Positions 43,107-52,412 are shown, counted from the first letter of the stretch. The stretch is 64,000 nt of DNA from Rhodococcus ruber (GCF_027270735.1 NZ_JAPWIJ010000001.1:248001-312000); one strand, 5' to 3'. Translations and numbers: made by a program. Notes: generated from the sequence alone by a model not told the origin.

Positions 43107-44102
43107 ATGAGCACCAACGACTACCGCATCGTCCGCGAAGCTGCCGGCGTGTACCCGATCGCCGCTCCGTTGATTCACCTCGAAGGCGACGAGCGTCTCG
43201 CCCTGCTCGACACCTTCCTGTCCAAGTCCTCCGACTTCGCCGATCCGGACACCACTCGCGAAGCACTCGCCCTGCGCGCCGACGGCTCACCGTTCGCCCT
43301 CGTTCTGCAGGTGGAGGGCGACGAGGACACGTGGCTGATTCCGCGCACCCCCATCACCGACGCCGAGGTGACCGAGTACGTCGGCGCACTCGAGATCCCC
43401 GAGGGCGTCAGCGTCACCGTGGCCCCCGAAGGCTGGTCGGCCATCGCGGTCGAGGGCCCGCTCGCACCCCGCGTCGCCGAGAACTTCGTCGACGGCGACA
43501 TCGAGGACTTGCTCTTGCACTCGGTGGTCGACATCGAGCGTGAGTCCGGTGACGGGCAGGGCCGGCTCGCCCGAGTCGGTACGACGGGCGAGTACGGCTA
43601 CCTGCTACTCACCACCGACGGCGAGGCCGATCTGGCACAGTTCGTGGAACTGGCCACTGCGGTCGACGGCGGCGCGGTCGGTCCCGATGGACTGGCACGA
43701 GTGCGTGCCGAGGCCGGAATGCCCTACTACGATCACGGATTCGCGACCCTGAGCGTTGCCGAAGCAGATCTGTCGTGGATCGTCGACTGGGAGCGCATCG
43801 GCGAATTCCTCGGTTCGGACGAGCTCGTTCGCCCCGCGGCCGACTCGCCCAAACTGACGCCGGTCGTCACCGCCCCCGGCACCCGGATCGCCGCAGGAGC
43901 GCCGGTCATCGCCGACGGCGAGCGTATCGGCACGATCGTCTGGACTGCAGCGGCAGGCAACGACACCGAGGAGCTCGCGTTCGCACTACTCGACGACCCG
44001 TTCGTCGTACCGGCGCTGGACGTGACGATCGACGAGGTCACCGCAGTCACCGTCACCCTGCCCCGGGTGCTCTCGCGCTCCAGCGCGGGCGCATCGGCCT
44101 GA
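43107..44102 (+). CDS. GcvT-like folate-binding protein of unknown role
   Basis: A 331-residue protein of the aminomethyltransferase (GcvT/YgfZ) class: LALLDTFLSKSSDFAD early, a TGEYGYLLLTTDGEADLAQF block, LARVRAEAGMPYYDHGFATLS, and a beta-barrel C-terminal domain with ADGERIGTIVWTA. The GcvT family carries one-carbon units on tetrahydrofolate; some members have only a structural or iron-sulphur role. ATG 43107 follows AAAGG. Its presence between the GNAT and the KS-CLF suggests a tailoring step on the acyl chain (for example transfer or removal of a one-carbon unit), but nothing in the sequence proves it. Confidence 0.65.
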   Translation: MSTNDYRIVREAAGVYPIAAPLIHLEGDERLALLDTFLSKSSDFADPDTTREALALRADGSPFALVLQVEGDEDTWLIPRTPITDAEVTEYVGALEIPEGVSVTVAPEGWSAIAVEGPLAPRVAENFVDGDIEDLLLHSVVDIERESGDGQGRLARVGTTGEYGYLLLTTDGEADLAQFVELATAVDGGAVGPDGLARVRAEAGMPYYDHGFATLSVAEADLSWIVDWERIGEFLGSDELVRPAADSPKLTPVVTAPGTRIAAGAPVIADGERIGTIVWTAAAGNDTEELAFALLDDPFVVPALDVTIDEVTAVTVTLPRVLSRSSAGASA

Positions 44103-44137
44103 TCACCGAGATCGCCGAACCTATTGAAGGAGATGAC

Positions 44138-46447
44138 ATGACACATCAGGAGATCGCCGTCACCGGCGTCGGGCTCATCACGGCCGCAGGTGCCACCACC
44201 GAGGAATGCTGGGATGCCATCTCCAACGGCCGGTCCGGCATCCGCATCAACACCCTGTTCGACACATCTCAACTACGTACCGAATGGGCCGGCATGGTCG
44301 AAGCGCCATTGCGCGAGGACCTGGACCGGTGCTACGCCCTGGCCGAACGCGCGATCCGCGAGGCGTTCGCCGGTGCCGACTTCGACCCGGCGCGGTCGGA
44401 TCGACGCGTCGCCGTGGTCGTCGGCAGCAGTCTGGGGGCCATGCCTACTCTCGAGGCCGAGCATCGACGTTTCGTGGAGACGTCCGGTTTCGATCATGTG
44501 GCCGTGGCGAATTCGCAGCTGCACTGTGTCGCCGACTGGATCGCGGGAGAGTTCGGCATCTCGGGCCCCCGCATCGTGACGTCCAATGCCTGCGCTGCCA
44601 GTGCCGTTGCCGTCGGCTACGCCGCCGAACTGTTGTGGAACGACGAGGTGGACGTGGTGCTCTGCGGCGGCGTCGACCCTCTCGCGTCCCTGTCGGCCCA
44701 CGGGTTCACCTGCCTGGGTGCTCTGGATCCGCAGCCGTGCTCTCCGATGGCGGCGTCCACCGGAATCTCACTCGGCGAGGGCGCGGGGTTCATGATTCTC
44801 GAACGCACCGACGAGGCCCGTGACCGCGGGGCTCGGGTCATCGCCGAGGTCGCCGGCTACGGCCTGACACTCGACGGTTACCACCAGACGGCACCGGACC
44901 CCACCGGCGAGGGCGCAGCTCGGTCGATCACCGAGGCGCTCCGCACAGCGGGGCTCCACGCCGACGACATCGACTACGTCAACCTGCACGGCACCGGTAC
45001 CCCGACCAACGACGTGGTGGAGCCCAAAGCAATTCGGGCCGTGTTCGGCAAGGATGCGCCACCCGCCAGCACCACGAAGTCGATGATCGGACACACCCTC
45101 GGCGCAGCCGGAGCCGTCGAGGCGGTGTGCTGCATCCTCGCCATCGCCACCGACCTTCAACCACCTACCGTCAACACCCGCGGGCTCGAGGGAGCGACCG
45201 GCCTCGATATCGTTCCCGATATCGGACGGTCCGCGAAGACCGATGTGGTGCTGTCCAATTCGTTCGCCTTCGGCGGCAACAACGCCTCGCTCGTCATCAC
45301 CCGCGCCGGACAGACACGTGACGAGCACATCGCCCCGCGCCGCGTCCGCACCACCGCGGTCATCACGGGGATGTCCGCCATCGCTGGTACCGCCACGTCC
45401 ACCGAGGAGACAGTGGCCGCGGTGGCGTCGGGAACGCCGTTGTTCGGGGTCGAGACAATCGAACCGTCGGAGAAGTCGATGTTGTTCGGCAAGGCGAATA
45501 TTCGCGGTCTGTCGAAAGGCGTCAATCCCGCGAAGCTACGTCGGATGGATCCGCTCAGCATCTTGGCCGCCGCCGCCACCAACGACCTACTGAAGAAGTT
45601 CGGCAAGCTCACGCGCGCCGAGGCCGAAGAGACCGGCGTGATCTTCGCGACCGGCTACGGCCCGACGACGGCCGTGTCGGATTTCCACCGCGGCATCGTC
45701 GAACACGGCGCGGCCGGGGCGAATGCTCTGGTGTTTCCCAACACCGTCGTCAACGCCGCAGCCGGACATCTGGCCATGCTCAATCGCTTTCGCGGTTACA
45801 CGGCCACCATTTCGACGGGTGGAACCAGTGCGATCGCGGCCCTGCACCTGGCCAACCGAGTCATCGAACGCGGGGCCGCCAAGCGCATCCTCGTTGTCAT
45901 CGCAGACGAATTCCCCGAGATGGCTGCTCGCACTGTGGCCGGGTTCCCCGGATATCGCGGCGTCGAGGAGGCCGAGACCGGCGACGGCATGGTGCTCAGC
46001 GAGGGATGCGCCGCATTCCTCGTCGAGTCCGAGGATGCCGCGACGGCGCGCGGAGTGACTCCGGTGGCGGCACTCGAGGGATTCGGATCCGCCGGCGACA
46101 CCGACGGCGTCGGACGAATAGATCCGAAAGGTACCCACTGGAGCTCGGCGATGTCGACCGCGTTGCAGCAGGCCGGCATCGACGCCACAGATGTCGATGC
46201 CGTAGTTCCCTCGGCGGTCGGGAGTGATCTACTCTCCCGTGCGGAGCACTCTGCCTTTGCTGCAACGGGACTCGCCGACTCGGCTCGGCATCTGTTCAAG
46301 AACACCACGGGCGAGACGTTCGGCTCCTCGTCCGCCATCGGTCTGGTGACCGCACTGTCGACGCCCGAGGGCCCGTCCCGAGTACTGGTGTCGGCTCAGG
46401 CGTACGGCGGCAGCTACGCCGCGTTGGTCGCCCGGAGGCTCTCGTGA
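44138..46447 (+). CDS. Fused ketosynthase and chain-length-factor-like protein (KS-CLF)
   Basis: A 769-residue protein made of two FabF-type thiolase halves. The first (1-~400) is a full KS with Cys in SNACAASAVAVG (~residue 152), His in HGTGTPTNDVVEPK and His in MIGHTLGAAGAVEA. The second (~405-769) aligns with KS but lacks the catalytic residues: the Cys position reads STGGTSAIAA (~560) and the last His motif reads NTTGETFGSSSAIG. That is the signature of a chain-length factor. KS and CLF are normally separate proteins in type II systems. ATG 44138 follows GAAGGAGATGAC, a strong ribosome site. It should build the acyl chain on ACP2. Confidence 0.88.
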   Translation: MTHQEIAVTGVGLITAAGATTEECWDAISNGRSGIRINTLFDTSQLRTEWAGMVEAPLREDLDRCYALAERAIREAFAGADFDPARSDRRVAVVVGSSLGAMPTLEAEHRRFVETSGFDHVAVANSQLHCVADWIAGEFGISGPRIVTSNACAASAVAVGYAAELLWNDEVDVVLCGGVDPLASLSAHGFTCLGALDPQPCSPMAASTGISLGEGAGFMILERTDEARDRGARVIAEVAGYGLTLDGYHQTAPDPTGEGAARSITEALRTAGLHADDIDYVNLHGTGTPTNDVVEPKAIRAVFGKDAPPASTTKSMIGHTLGAAGAVEAVCCILAIATDLQPPTVNTRGLEGATGLDIVPDIGRSAKTDVVLSNSFAFGGNNASLVITRAGQTRDEHIAPRRVRTTAVITGMSAIAGTATSTEETVAAVASGTPLFGVETIEPSEKSMLFGKANIRGLSKGVNPAKLRRMDPLSILAAAATNDLLKKFGKLTRAEAEETGVIFATGYGPTTAVSDFHRGIVEHGAAGANALVFPNTVVNAAAGHLAMLNRFRGYTATISTGGTSAIAALHLANRVIERGAAKRILVVIADEFPEMAARTVAGFPGYRGVEEAETGDGMVLSEGCAAFLVESEDAATARGVTPVAALEGFGSAGDTDGVGRIDPKGTHWSSAMSTALQQAGIDATDVDAVVPSAVGSDLLSRAEHSAFAATGLADSARHLFKNTTGETFGSSSAIGLVTALSTPEGPSRVLVSAQAYGGSYAALVARRLS

Positions 46448-47025
46448 GGACCTCTGCCGTCATCGACGTGATCTCCTCTCGCCGACGCTCTCTGCCACGC
46501 GATCGCGCAGGCTATCCGGTACGACTGCACGGTCGTGGTCTGATCGCTACGGCCGTGCAGTGCCGTGACGGCGTCGCACCGGACCGGCGGTCTGTACGCG
46601 CGGATGCACTGCGGCGCTGGACCGTTGCCGATCATGGCCTGCATGCCTCGGTGGCACACTGTGGTGCCGATGCGGTCGTGGCCTTGCACCCGAGCGCCCC
46701 GGTGGGGGTGGACCTGCAGGATTCGCGCCCTCGGCCGTTGGCGTTGGCGTGGTTGGGCGAGCTGGTCGGACTACCCGGTCCGTGCACCATCGCCCAGTTC
46801 GCCGAATGCGAGGCGCTCATCAAGGCCTCGCATCTGACAAAGGAGACGTTCCACGGAGTGCGCCTGCCCGACGCAGCCCCCGGCTGGCGGCCCATGCACG
46901 ACGGCTACTGGGTCCATACCGACGTCAGGCCCGACGGCAGTGCCGTGGCAGTTGTCACCACCGAGCCACTACCGCTGCGCTGCAGCGTGATCGACGGTTC
47001 GCCCAGATTCGAGGAGGCCGCATGA
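46444..47025 (+). CDS. 4'-phosphopantetheinyl transferase (Sfp-like)
   Basis: A 193-residue Sfp/AcpT-type PPTase. Mg-binding GVDLQDS and the later FAECEALIKASH (the W/F-x-x-x-E-A-x-x-K class) are conserved. The start is GTG 46444, overlapping the KS-CLF stop. It activates the two ACPs of the cluster by transferring phosphopantetheine from CoA to their Ser. The protein is short for the family but both signature motifs are present. Confidence 0.85.
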   Translation: MRTSAVIDVISSRRRSLPRDRAGYPVRLHGRGLIATAVQCRDGVAPDRRSVRADALRRWTVADHGLHASVAHCGADAVVALHPSAPVGVDLQDSRPRPLALAWLGELVGLPGPCTIAQFAECEALIKASHLTKETFHGVRLPDAAPGWRPMHDGYWVHTDVRPDGSAVAVVTTEPLPLRCSVIDGSPRFEEAA

Positions 47026-48263
47026 GCGCCGCACCAGTACTCGACCACCGGTATCGTCGACGGCTCTCGCGGGTGGAACGCACCTACGTCAACGCCCGCA
47101 CCCTCGGTGCGAACACACTTATTCGCCTGGTGGTGGACGGCACCGGATCGATCGACCCGGCGGAATTCGACGCGGCCGTCGCGGCGGCGTTCGCCCTCTC
47201 CCCCGGACTGTCGGTGCGTCGGCGCGGTGCCACCTGGCACGGCGGCGGCCCTCTACCGGTGGTCACCCATCTGCCGATCGACCGATTGCACTCCGACGCA
47301 ACGTTCTTTCACGATCCGATCGACATCACCGAGGGCCCAGTGGTGCGGATCGCCGTCGGGCATTCCGATCCGGCCTTGGCCACCGACGCGCGCACCCGCA
47401 TCGCAGCCGTGGTCGATCATGCGGTCACCGACGGGCACGGCTTCACCGCCTGGCTCGCCGATGTGTTCCGCGAGCTACGAGGCGAAGCGGCCCTGGGCTT
47501 TCCGTCGGAGGACGCCGATATCGACGTCGCACGCCGAGCACCGACATTCGGCAAGCGCAGCGCGCCGTCGCCTGCACCGCAGACACGTCCCTCACCGCTT
47601 CGTCGTAGCGGCAACAGCGAGGAGACGACAGCGTGCTGGTATCGAGCCGAACTTCCGCCGGTCACCGAACCGGTAGTCGGACACATCGTGGCAGCAGTGG
47701 CGAAGTCACTGAGATCGGATGCAGGCACCGTGTCGATTCCCGTCGATCTGCGACGGCACAGCCCCAGCGTCCGATCCACCGCCAATCTGTCCTCGCCCAT
47801 CGCGATCCCGATCACCGGCGAGACGGACGCTCGGGCCGCCCAGGGCGCAGTGTTGATGGCCCTGATGCGCGGCCGAGAACTCGACCCGTACCGCAGCGAC
47901 TATCGCGCCTCCAACGGCTTTGCCAGAACTCTCGACTCCGCTCTGGGCACCGACTCCCCCGGTGGGCATCCCGTCACTGCAATCATCTCCGACCACGGCA
48001 GCATCGACGAAAGTCTCTTCCGTACAGCATCTTTCGACCCGATGACGATCAGTACACTGCCGATGGTCGTGCCGCACGCGTCGATGTTCGTCAGTGCCGT
48101 CACGACGTCGAGGTCGACGGTACTGACCCTCGGCTGCCGGCGCGACGACGACCCAGAGCTGTGCCTGGCCCTGCTCAACTACGCCTCCGTTGCCCTCGGC
48201 GGTGCCGCGAACGCCGCGGCGCTGCCGGGCGGCGACCCCGCCGACCGAGGAAGTATCCGATGA
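47022..48263 (+). CDS. Condensation-domain/PapA-like acyltransferase
   Basis: A 413-residue protein of the chloramphenicol-acetyltransferase/NRPS condensation superfamily. The catalytic His-x-x-x-Asp-Gly motif is VVDHAVTDGHGF, and a later SIPVDLRRH (the structural D-x-R-x motif) with NLSSPIAIPITGE is typical of WES/PapA-type acyltransferases. ATG 47022 overlaps the PPTase stop. It could transfer the acyl chain from ACP to an amine or alcohol. It competes with the GNAT protein as candidate for coupling the acyl chain to the peptide. Confidence 0.75.
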   Translation: MSAAPVLDHRYRRRLSRVERTYVNARTLGANTLIRLVVDGTGSIDPAEFDAAVAAAFALSPGLSVRRRGATWHGGGPLPVVTHLPIDRLHSDATFFHDPIDITEGPVVRIAVGHSDPALATDARTRIAAVVDHAVTDGHGFTAWLADVFRELRGEAALGFPSEDADIDVARRAPTFGKRSAPSPAPQTRPSPLRRSGNSEETTACWYRAELPPVTEPVVGHIVAAVAKSLRSDAGTVSIPVDLRRHSPSVRSTANLSSPIAIPITGETDARAAQGAVLMALMRGRELDPYRSDYRASNGFARTLDSALGTDSPGGHPVTAIISDHGSIDESLFRTASFDPMTISTLPMVVPHASMFVSAVTTSRSTVLTLGCRRDDDPELCLALLNYASVALGGAANAAALPGGDPADRGSIR

Positions 48264-49693
48264 CCATCCGTACCGTCGAACTGGAATCCGACACGGCCAC
48301 AGCCGCGCCCGCCGAGACCGCACCCTCGCGCAGAGCCCGCGTGACCATCGCCTGTGCCCTGGCCGGAACCTTGCTGGCGACCCTGGACACCACCGTCGTC
48401 AACGTCGCGCTGCATTCGGTGACCGAACGGTTCGGCACCATCGACAAGGTCCAATGGATCGTCACCGGGTATCTCCTGGCATTGGTCGCCGCGATGCCGC
48501 TGGCCGGTTGGCTCGCCGCTCGCGTCGGTGCAGGACGGGCATATCTGGGCGCAATAGCATTGTTCGGCATTGGCTCTGCGCTCTGCGCGCTCAGTCCGTC
48601 CCTCGAACTACTCGTCGCCTCGCGCGTCCTGTCCGGTGCCGCAGCGGGAATCATCATCCCTCTGGCCACCGTTCTGGTCGCGCGCGATGTCTCCCGCGAG
48701 CAATTCGCTCGCGTGCAGGCTCTCAACGGCAGCATCCAACTCATCGGTCCATTGCTGGGCCCGACGGTGGGCGGCTTGCTCATCGAGGTCGGCGGCTGGC
48801 CCGCCGTGTTCTGGCTCAATGTCCCGGTGTGCATCGGCATCGCCTGCATCGGAGCCTTCGTCGTCGGACCTAGGCCCACTGGACGCCCTCGACCCCTCGA
48901 TGTCCTCGGGCTGGTGACCGGTGCAACCGCGACAGTCTGCGCGGTCTCCGCCATCTCCGCACTGTCGCAGGACGATTCGTTGCGTTGGATCCGGGTTGCC
49001 GGGCTCGCGGCGATCAGTGCAGTGGCTTTGGTGCTGTTCGTGTTGCGGGAGAACCGAATCGAGCACCCGTTGCTCGATCTGAGCCTCATGCGTCATCGCA
49101 TCTTCGCTCGCGCCTCGGTGAACGTCTTTCTCCTCGGCTTCTTGCTCTACGCCCCGATGGTCGTCATTCCGCTGTATTTCTCGGCCGCCCGCGGTGAATC
49201 CAGTGTCACCACCGGACTGTTGCTCTCCACCGCGGGTCTCGGCGTGGTGATCTCCGGGAGCCTGTGCCCGCGCCTGATGCGGCGGTGGGGCGCGGGCCGC
49301 ACGATGATCGTGGGTATCGTCGCCACCTTCGTCGCGACCGTCCCGCTCGTCACCCTGTCCGACGACACGTCCTATCCGCTGCTGTGCGGACTGCTCGTCG
49401 TCCGAGGGGCGGGCATCGGCCTTGCGGTTGTCGCGGTGATGACCAGGGCGTACCAGTCGAGCCCCGCCGAGTCGATCGCCGATGCCGCAGCTCAGCTCAA
49501 TTTGCTGCAACGGATAGGCGGCGCTCTGGCAGCCGCCATCGTCTCTCTCGTGCTCTCACGGGCCGCGACCGAGCACGGCGGTTTGGTCCCCGGGGCGTTC
49601 GCGCAGACCAGCTGGTGGCTCGTCGGTGCCGCTGCCGTGACGCTCGTGCCCGCCATTGCGCTGGCCAGGGCCGAGGTCCGCACCGAGTCCTGA
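48260..49693 (+). CDS. MFS transporter, DHA2 (drug:H+ antiporter-2) family
   Basis: A 477-residue membrane protein with about 14 hydrophobic segments. The motif D1 LDTTVVNVALHSV, motif A-like GWLAARVGAGRAYLGA and motif C-like GPLLGPTVGGLLIE are those of EmrB/QacA-type exporters. ATG 48260 overlaps the condensation-like gene by ATGA. It probably exports the final lipopeptide or gives resistance, together with or in place of the ABC-2 exporter at the cluster start. Confidence 0.92.
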   Translation: MTIRTVELESDTATAAPAETAPSRRARVTIACALAGTLLATLDTTVVNVALHSVTERFGTIDKVQWIVTGYLLALVAAMPLAGWLAARVGAGRAYLGAIALFGIGSALCALSPSLELLVASRVLSGAAAGIIIPLATVLVARDVSREQFARVQALNGSIQLIGPLLGPTVGGLLIEVGGWPAVFWLNVPVCIGIACIGAFVVGPRPTGRPRPLDVLGLVTGATATVCAVSAISALSQDDSLRWIRVAGLAAISAVALVLFVLRENRIEHPLLDLSLMRHRIFARASVNVFLLGFLLYAPMVVIPLYFSAARGESSVTTGLLLSTAGLGVVISGSLCPRLMRRWGAGRTMIVGIVATFVATVPLVTLSDDTSYPLLCGLLVVRGAGIGLAVVAVMTRAYQSSPAESIADAAAQLNLLQRIGGALAAAIVSLVLSRAATEHGGLVPGAFAQTSWWLVGAAAVTLVPAIALARAEVRTES

Positions 49694-49753
49694 TACCGAC
49701 CACCTGGCCCTGTTGCTGTTGCGAAACTCGTCTGCACAGGTAACGATGACCGC

Positions 49754-52147
49754 ATGGGGGTCGACTGGGGGTTCTTCGCACTGGGGCACGAGCACTTCTT
49801 CGCGCCGCCCTGGACGGAGGGTTCACCCTGGTTGCGGGGTCTTTTCCCCGATCCCGAGGTCCCCCCGATGTGGACTTCGCGCGTCAGCGGGCCGTGGCGG
49901 TCACACTGCCCGGCTGCCCCGCTCGCGCCCTCCGGCTGGAAGGTACACATCTCCGCGCACCCCGATCAGGCGGCGGCAGCGATCGGACTCGCCGCTCGCG
50001 TGTGCGTCGATCACGGTGTCGCGTTCAAGCACCTCCGCTCGTCGGGCCTCGTGCACGCGCTGCAGATGAAGTTCACGCCCACGACCCACAGCGGCAAAGT
50101 CGTGGTGTGTTACCCGGAGCCGGACGCACTGGAGGATCTGTGCCTGGCACTGGTGGACGCGCTCGACGGTATCGAGGGGCCGGACATCGTCGGTGAACCC
50201 AGAATCGGGACCTCGTCGGTGCACCTGCGCTTCGGCGCGTTCGTCGGCGAGTGGCTGGTTACCGGGGACGGCGTGGTACCGGCAATACGTCGCGGTGGGG
50301 AGCTCGAGCACGACCGTCGGGGCTCGGCCGGCGAGTCGCCCCCGCACCCGTACGCCGATGCCGTGGCGGCCGAGCATCGCCGGACTCTGACCGCGGCGAC
50401 CCTGCCGCTGCGGGACGCGCGGCTGATTCATCGCACCAATGCAGGCGGGGTGTACCGCGGTACGTGGGACGACGGACGCGCCGTCATCGTCAAGGAAGCT
50501 CGTCATCGCGCCGGCCTCGATCTCGACGGCATTGCTGCACCCGTTCGGCTCGCACAGGAACATGTTGCGCTACAACGACTCTCAGAGAGAGGTGTTGCGC
50601 CCGAGCCGATCTGGTACGGGACCATCGGCCCCAGCGACTTCCTCGCCATGCAGGACGTAGGGGTCGGCACACTCGTTCATCACGAAGCACGCCGTCATCC
50701 CGCCGTCATTCCCGGTCTCGACGTGGAAGCTTCGGGGTACGTCGCGTGGATCGACGACGTCCTCGCCGCCGTGCGCCGGTCTCTCGACATCATGCACGCC
50801 GCAGGCGTCGCGCACGGAGACGTGCATCCGGCCAATGTGGTGATGCAGGAGGATGGTTCGGCGACGATGATCGATTTCGAGTCGTGCGCGATCGACGGCG
50901 TCTCGTGCTCCCGCGGAATCGTGGCGGCCGGCTACTCGAACGGAGAACCTCCCACACCGCAGGGCGATCGCGAAGCCGTAGCGAACATCGCCGACTCCCT
51001 GGTGCATCCTGCGGCCGCGAATACGACTTCGACGGCGGTGCGCGCCGACATGCTGGCCGGAGCCCGGGCCGATCTCGGCCTCGCACCGCATCGCGACCGA
51101 TTGCCGGTGCCGACTACCACCGAACTGGTTTCCGGAATATGCAGCACAGCAACATTCGACGCGGAGGATTCGCTGTTTCCCGTTGACCATCGCCGATTTC
51201 ACGTGTCCGGTGCGGGCTTGTCGTTGCTGTGGGGAACTGCAGGTGTCCTCGTCGGACTCCGCCGCTGTGGGGCCGATGGTGCGTTTATCGACGCCGGCGT
51301 GCAGTGGCTGGCGAACGCCGCTCTCACAGCACCGCTACTGCCGTCCGGATTCGGTGATGGAGGGCACGGAATTGCGTGGGCATTGGCTGAGCTCGGCGAT
51401 GGCGCGTCTGCCGAGCAGGTACTCACACGTCTGGAGGACGGGCGCCCCGGGCCCTCGACGCCGTGGTGGCGCAACGGCAGCGTCGGCATCGCTCTGGCGT
51501 TCGCCCACATTGCTCGCGCGACCGGACGCGACGATCTCCGTGAAACAGCACTCGAACTCACCGAGGCTCTACCGGTATCAGGAACTCGTCCCGTCGATCA
51601 TGTCCCCGGCATCGGGTTCGGAGGTGCTGGAGTCGCCTGCGCTGCAGCAGCTCTCGGGCGTCTACTCCAAGGCGACACCGATGCGGCCGTGAATGCTGCG
51701 CTCGATTGGGATCTGCAGTCGTGCGAGCAACGGGCCAACGGGCTCTACGGAAGACAGGACGCGAAGTTGTTGCCGTACTTGGGACGCGGCAGCGGCGGCA
51801 TCGCGGTGGCCGCCAAGCTCTGTGGAACAGAACTGGACTCGGATGTGATTGCCGGGCTCTCGGCAGCAGTGGCGACACCGATCGTGGCGCTCGGCGGACT
51901 GTACGAGGGCCGAGCAGGATTGGCCGTCGCGGCACACGCGATATCGACGGGCGAGCATCCGTACTTGCCCGAGCTCACTCGTCGACTCTGCTGGTCTGTC
52001 GGCTCCGTCGACGGCTATACGATGTTCAAGGGCGACCAGAATGCCCGATACACAACAGATCTCGCGACCGGAGCCGCCGGGGCACTGATAGCTCTCGCAC
52101 AAGATCCGGTAGCCGCATTCGCGTCGAGCTGCGGGTTCTCGACATGA
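49754..52147 (+). CDS. Class III lanthipeptide synthetase (LanKC)
   Basis: A 797-residue three-domain enzyme. Residues 1-~200 are the phospho-Ser/Thr lyase domain (SGWKVHISAHPDQA, FKHLRSSGLVHALQMKFT, GKVVVCYPEPD). Residues ~215-460 are the kinase, with the ATP Lys in VIVKEARHRAG, HGDVHPANVVMQ (~354) and MIDFESC (DFE ~374). From ~480 comes a LanC-like cyclase with GFGDGGHGIAWAL, GIGFGGAGVACAAAA and GGLYEGRAGLAVAAH repeats, but no zinc-site Cys/His-Gly motif, as expected in class III. It phosphorylates Ser/Thr of the precursor with a nucleoside triphosphate, eliminates phosphate and closes labionin or lanthionine rings. Start ATG 49754; the ribosome site is weak. Confidence 0.92.
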   Translation: MGVDWGFFALGHEHFFAPPWTEGSPWLRGLFPDPEVPPMWTSRVSGPWRSHCPAAPLAPSGWKVHISAHPDQAAAAIGLAARVCVDHGVAFKHLRSSGLVHALQMKFTPTTHSGKVVVCYPEPDALEDLCLALVDALDGIEGPDIVGEPRIGTSSVHLRFGAFVGEWLVTGDGVVPAIRRGGELEHDRRGSAGESPPHPYADAVAAEHRRTLTAATLPLRDARLIHRTNAGGVYRGTWDDGRAVIVKEARHRAGLDLDGIAAPVRLAQEHVALQRLSERGVAPEPIWYGTIGPSDFLAMQDVGVGTLVHHEARRHPAVIPGLDVEASGYVAWIDDVLAAVRRSLDIMHAAGVAHGDVHPANVVMQEDGSATMIDFESCAIDGVSCSRGIVAAGYSNGEPPTPQGDREAVANIADSLVHPAAANTTSTAVRADMLAGARADLGLAPHRDRLPVPTTTELVSGICSTATFDAEDSLFPVDHRRFHVSGAGLSLLWGTAGVLVGLRRCGADGAFIDAGVQWLANAALTAPLLPSGFGDGGHGIAWALAELGDGASAEQVLTRLEDGRPGPSTPWWRNGSVGIALAFAHIARATGRDDLRETALELTEALPVSGTRPVDHVPGIGFGGAGVACAAAALGRLLQGDTDAAVNAALDWDLQSCEQRANGLYGRQDAKLLPYLGRGSGGIAVAAKLCGTELDSDVIAGLSAAVATPIVALGGLYEGRAGLAVAAHAISTGEHPYLPELTRRLCWSVGSVDGYTMFKGDQNARYTTDLATGAAGALIALAQDPVAAFASSCGFST

Positions 52148-52176
52148 CGGGTGTCATGTTCGCGGTGCGCACCGCG
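52142..52176. terminator. Adjacent inverted repeats between LanKC and precursor genes
   Basis: ACATGAC-GGGT-GTCATGT (52143-52160) overlaps the LanKC stop and is followed directly by the 16-base perfect palindrome CGCGGTGC-GCACCGCG (52161-52176). They could attenuate transcription between the synthetase and the precursor gene, letting the precursor be made from its own promoter at a higher level, as is usual in lanthipeptide clusters. Confidence 0.4.
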
Positions 52177-52270
52177 TCATACGGAACACGTGATGACAGG
52201 TACTGCCGCTCGGGGGGTTCACTTCGGCAATATTTTCGGTGTCACATCCACACGAACGAGGGGTCCGATC

Positions 52271-52375
52271 ATGAACATCGTCGAACTGCACGAGCTCACC
52301 GTCGACAAGTCTGCCGACTCCATAGACATCGTCGCGGCGATGAGCAGCTACTCGACCATGGGAATTTGCCCCTGA
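52271..52375 (+). CDS. Class III lanthipeptide precursor (LanA), 34 residues
   Basis: A 34-residue peptide starting at ATG 52271 with GAGGGG ten bases before it. The leader NIVELHELTVDKSADSID has the helical L/I-x-E-L-x-x-L element recognised by class III synthetases. The core MSSYSTMGICP contains Ser25-x2-Ser28-x4-Cys33, a labionin motif, and alternatively Ser26-x2-Thr29-x3-Cys33. Cys is followed by a terminal Pro, and no cysteine decarboxylase gene is seen, so a C-terminal avionin as in known lipolanthines is not expected unless Pro is removed. It is the only such peptide found downstream of LanKC. The cleavage site is not obvious; it is probably near Ala22-Ala23. Confidence 0.85.
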   Translation: MNIVELHELTVDKSADSIDIVAAMSSYSTMGICP

Positions 52376-52412
52376 GACAGCCATTGCTCCACCGACTTAG
52401 TCATCTCTCGAA

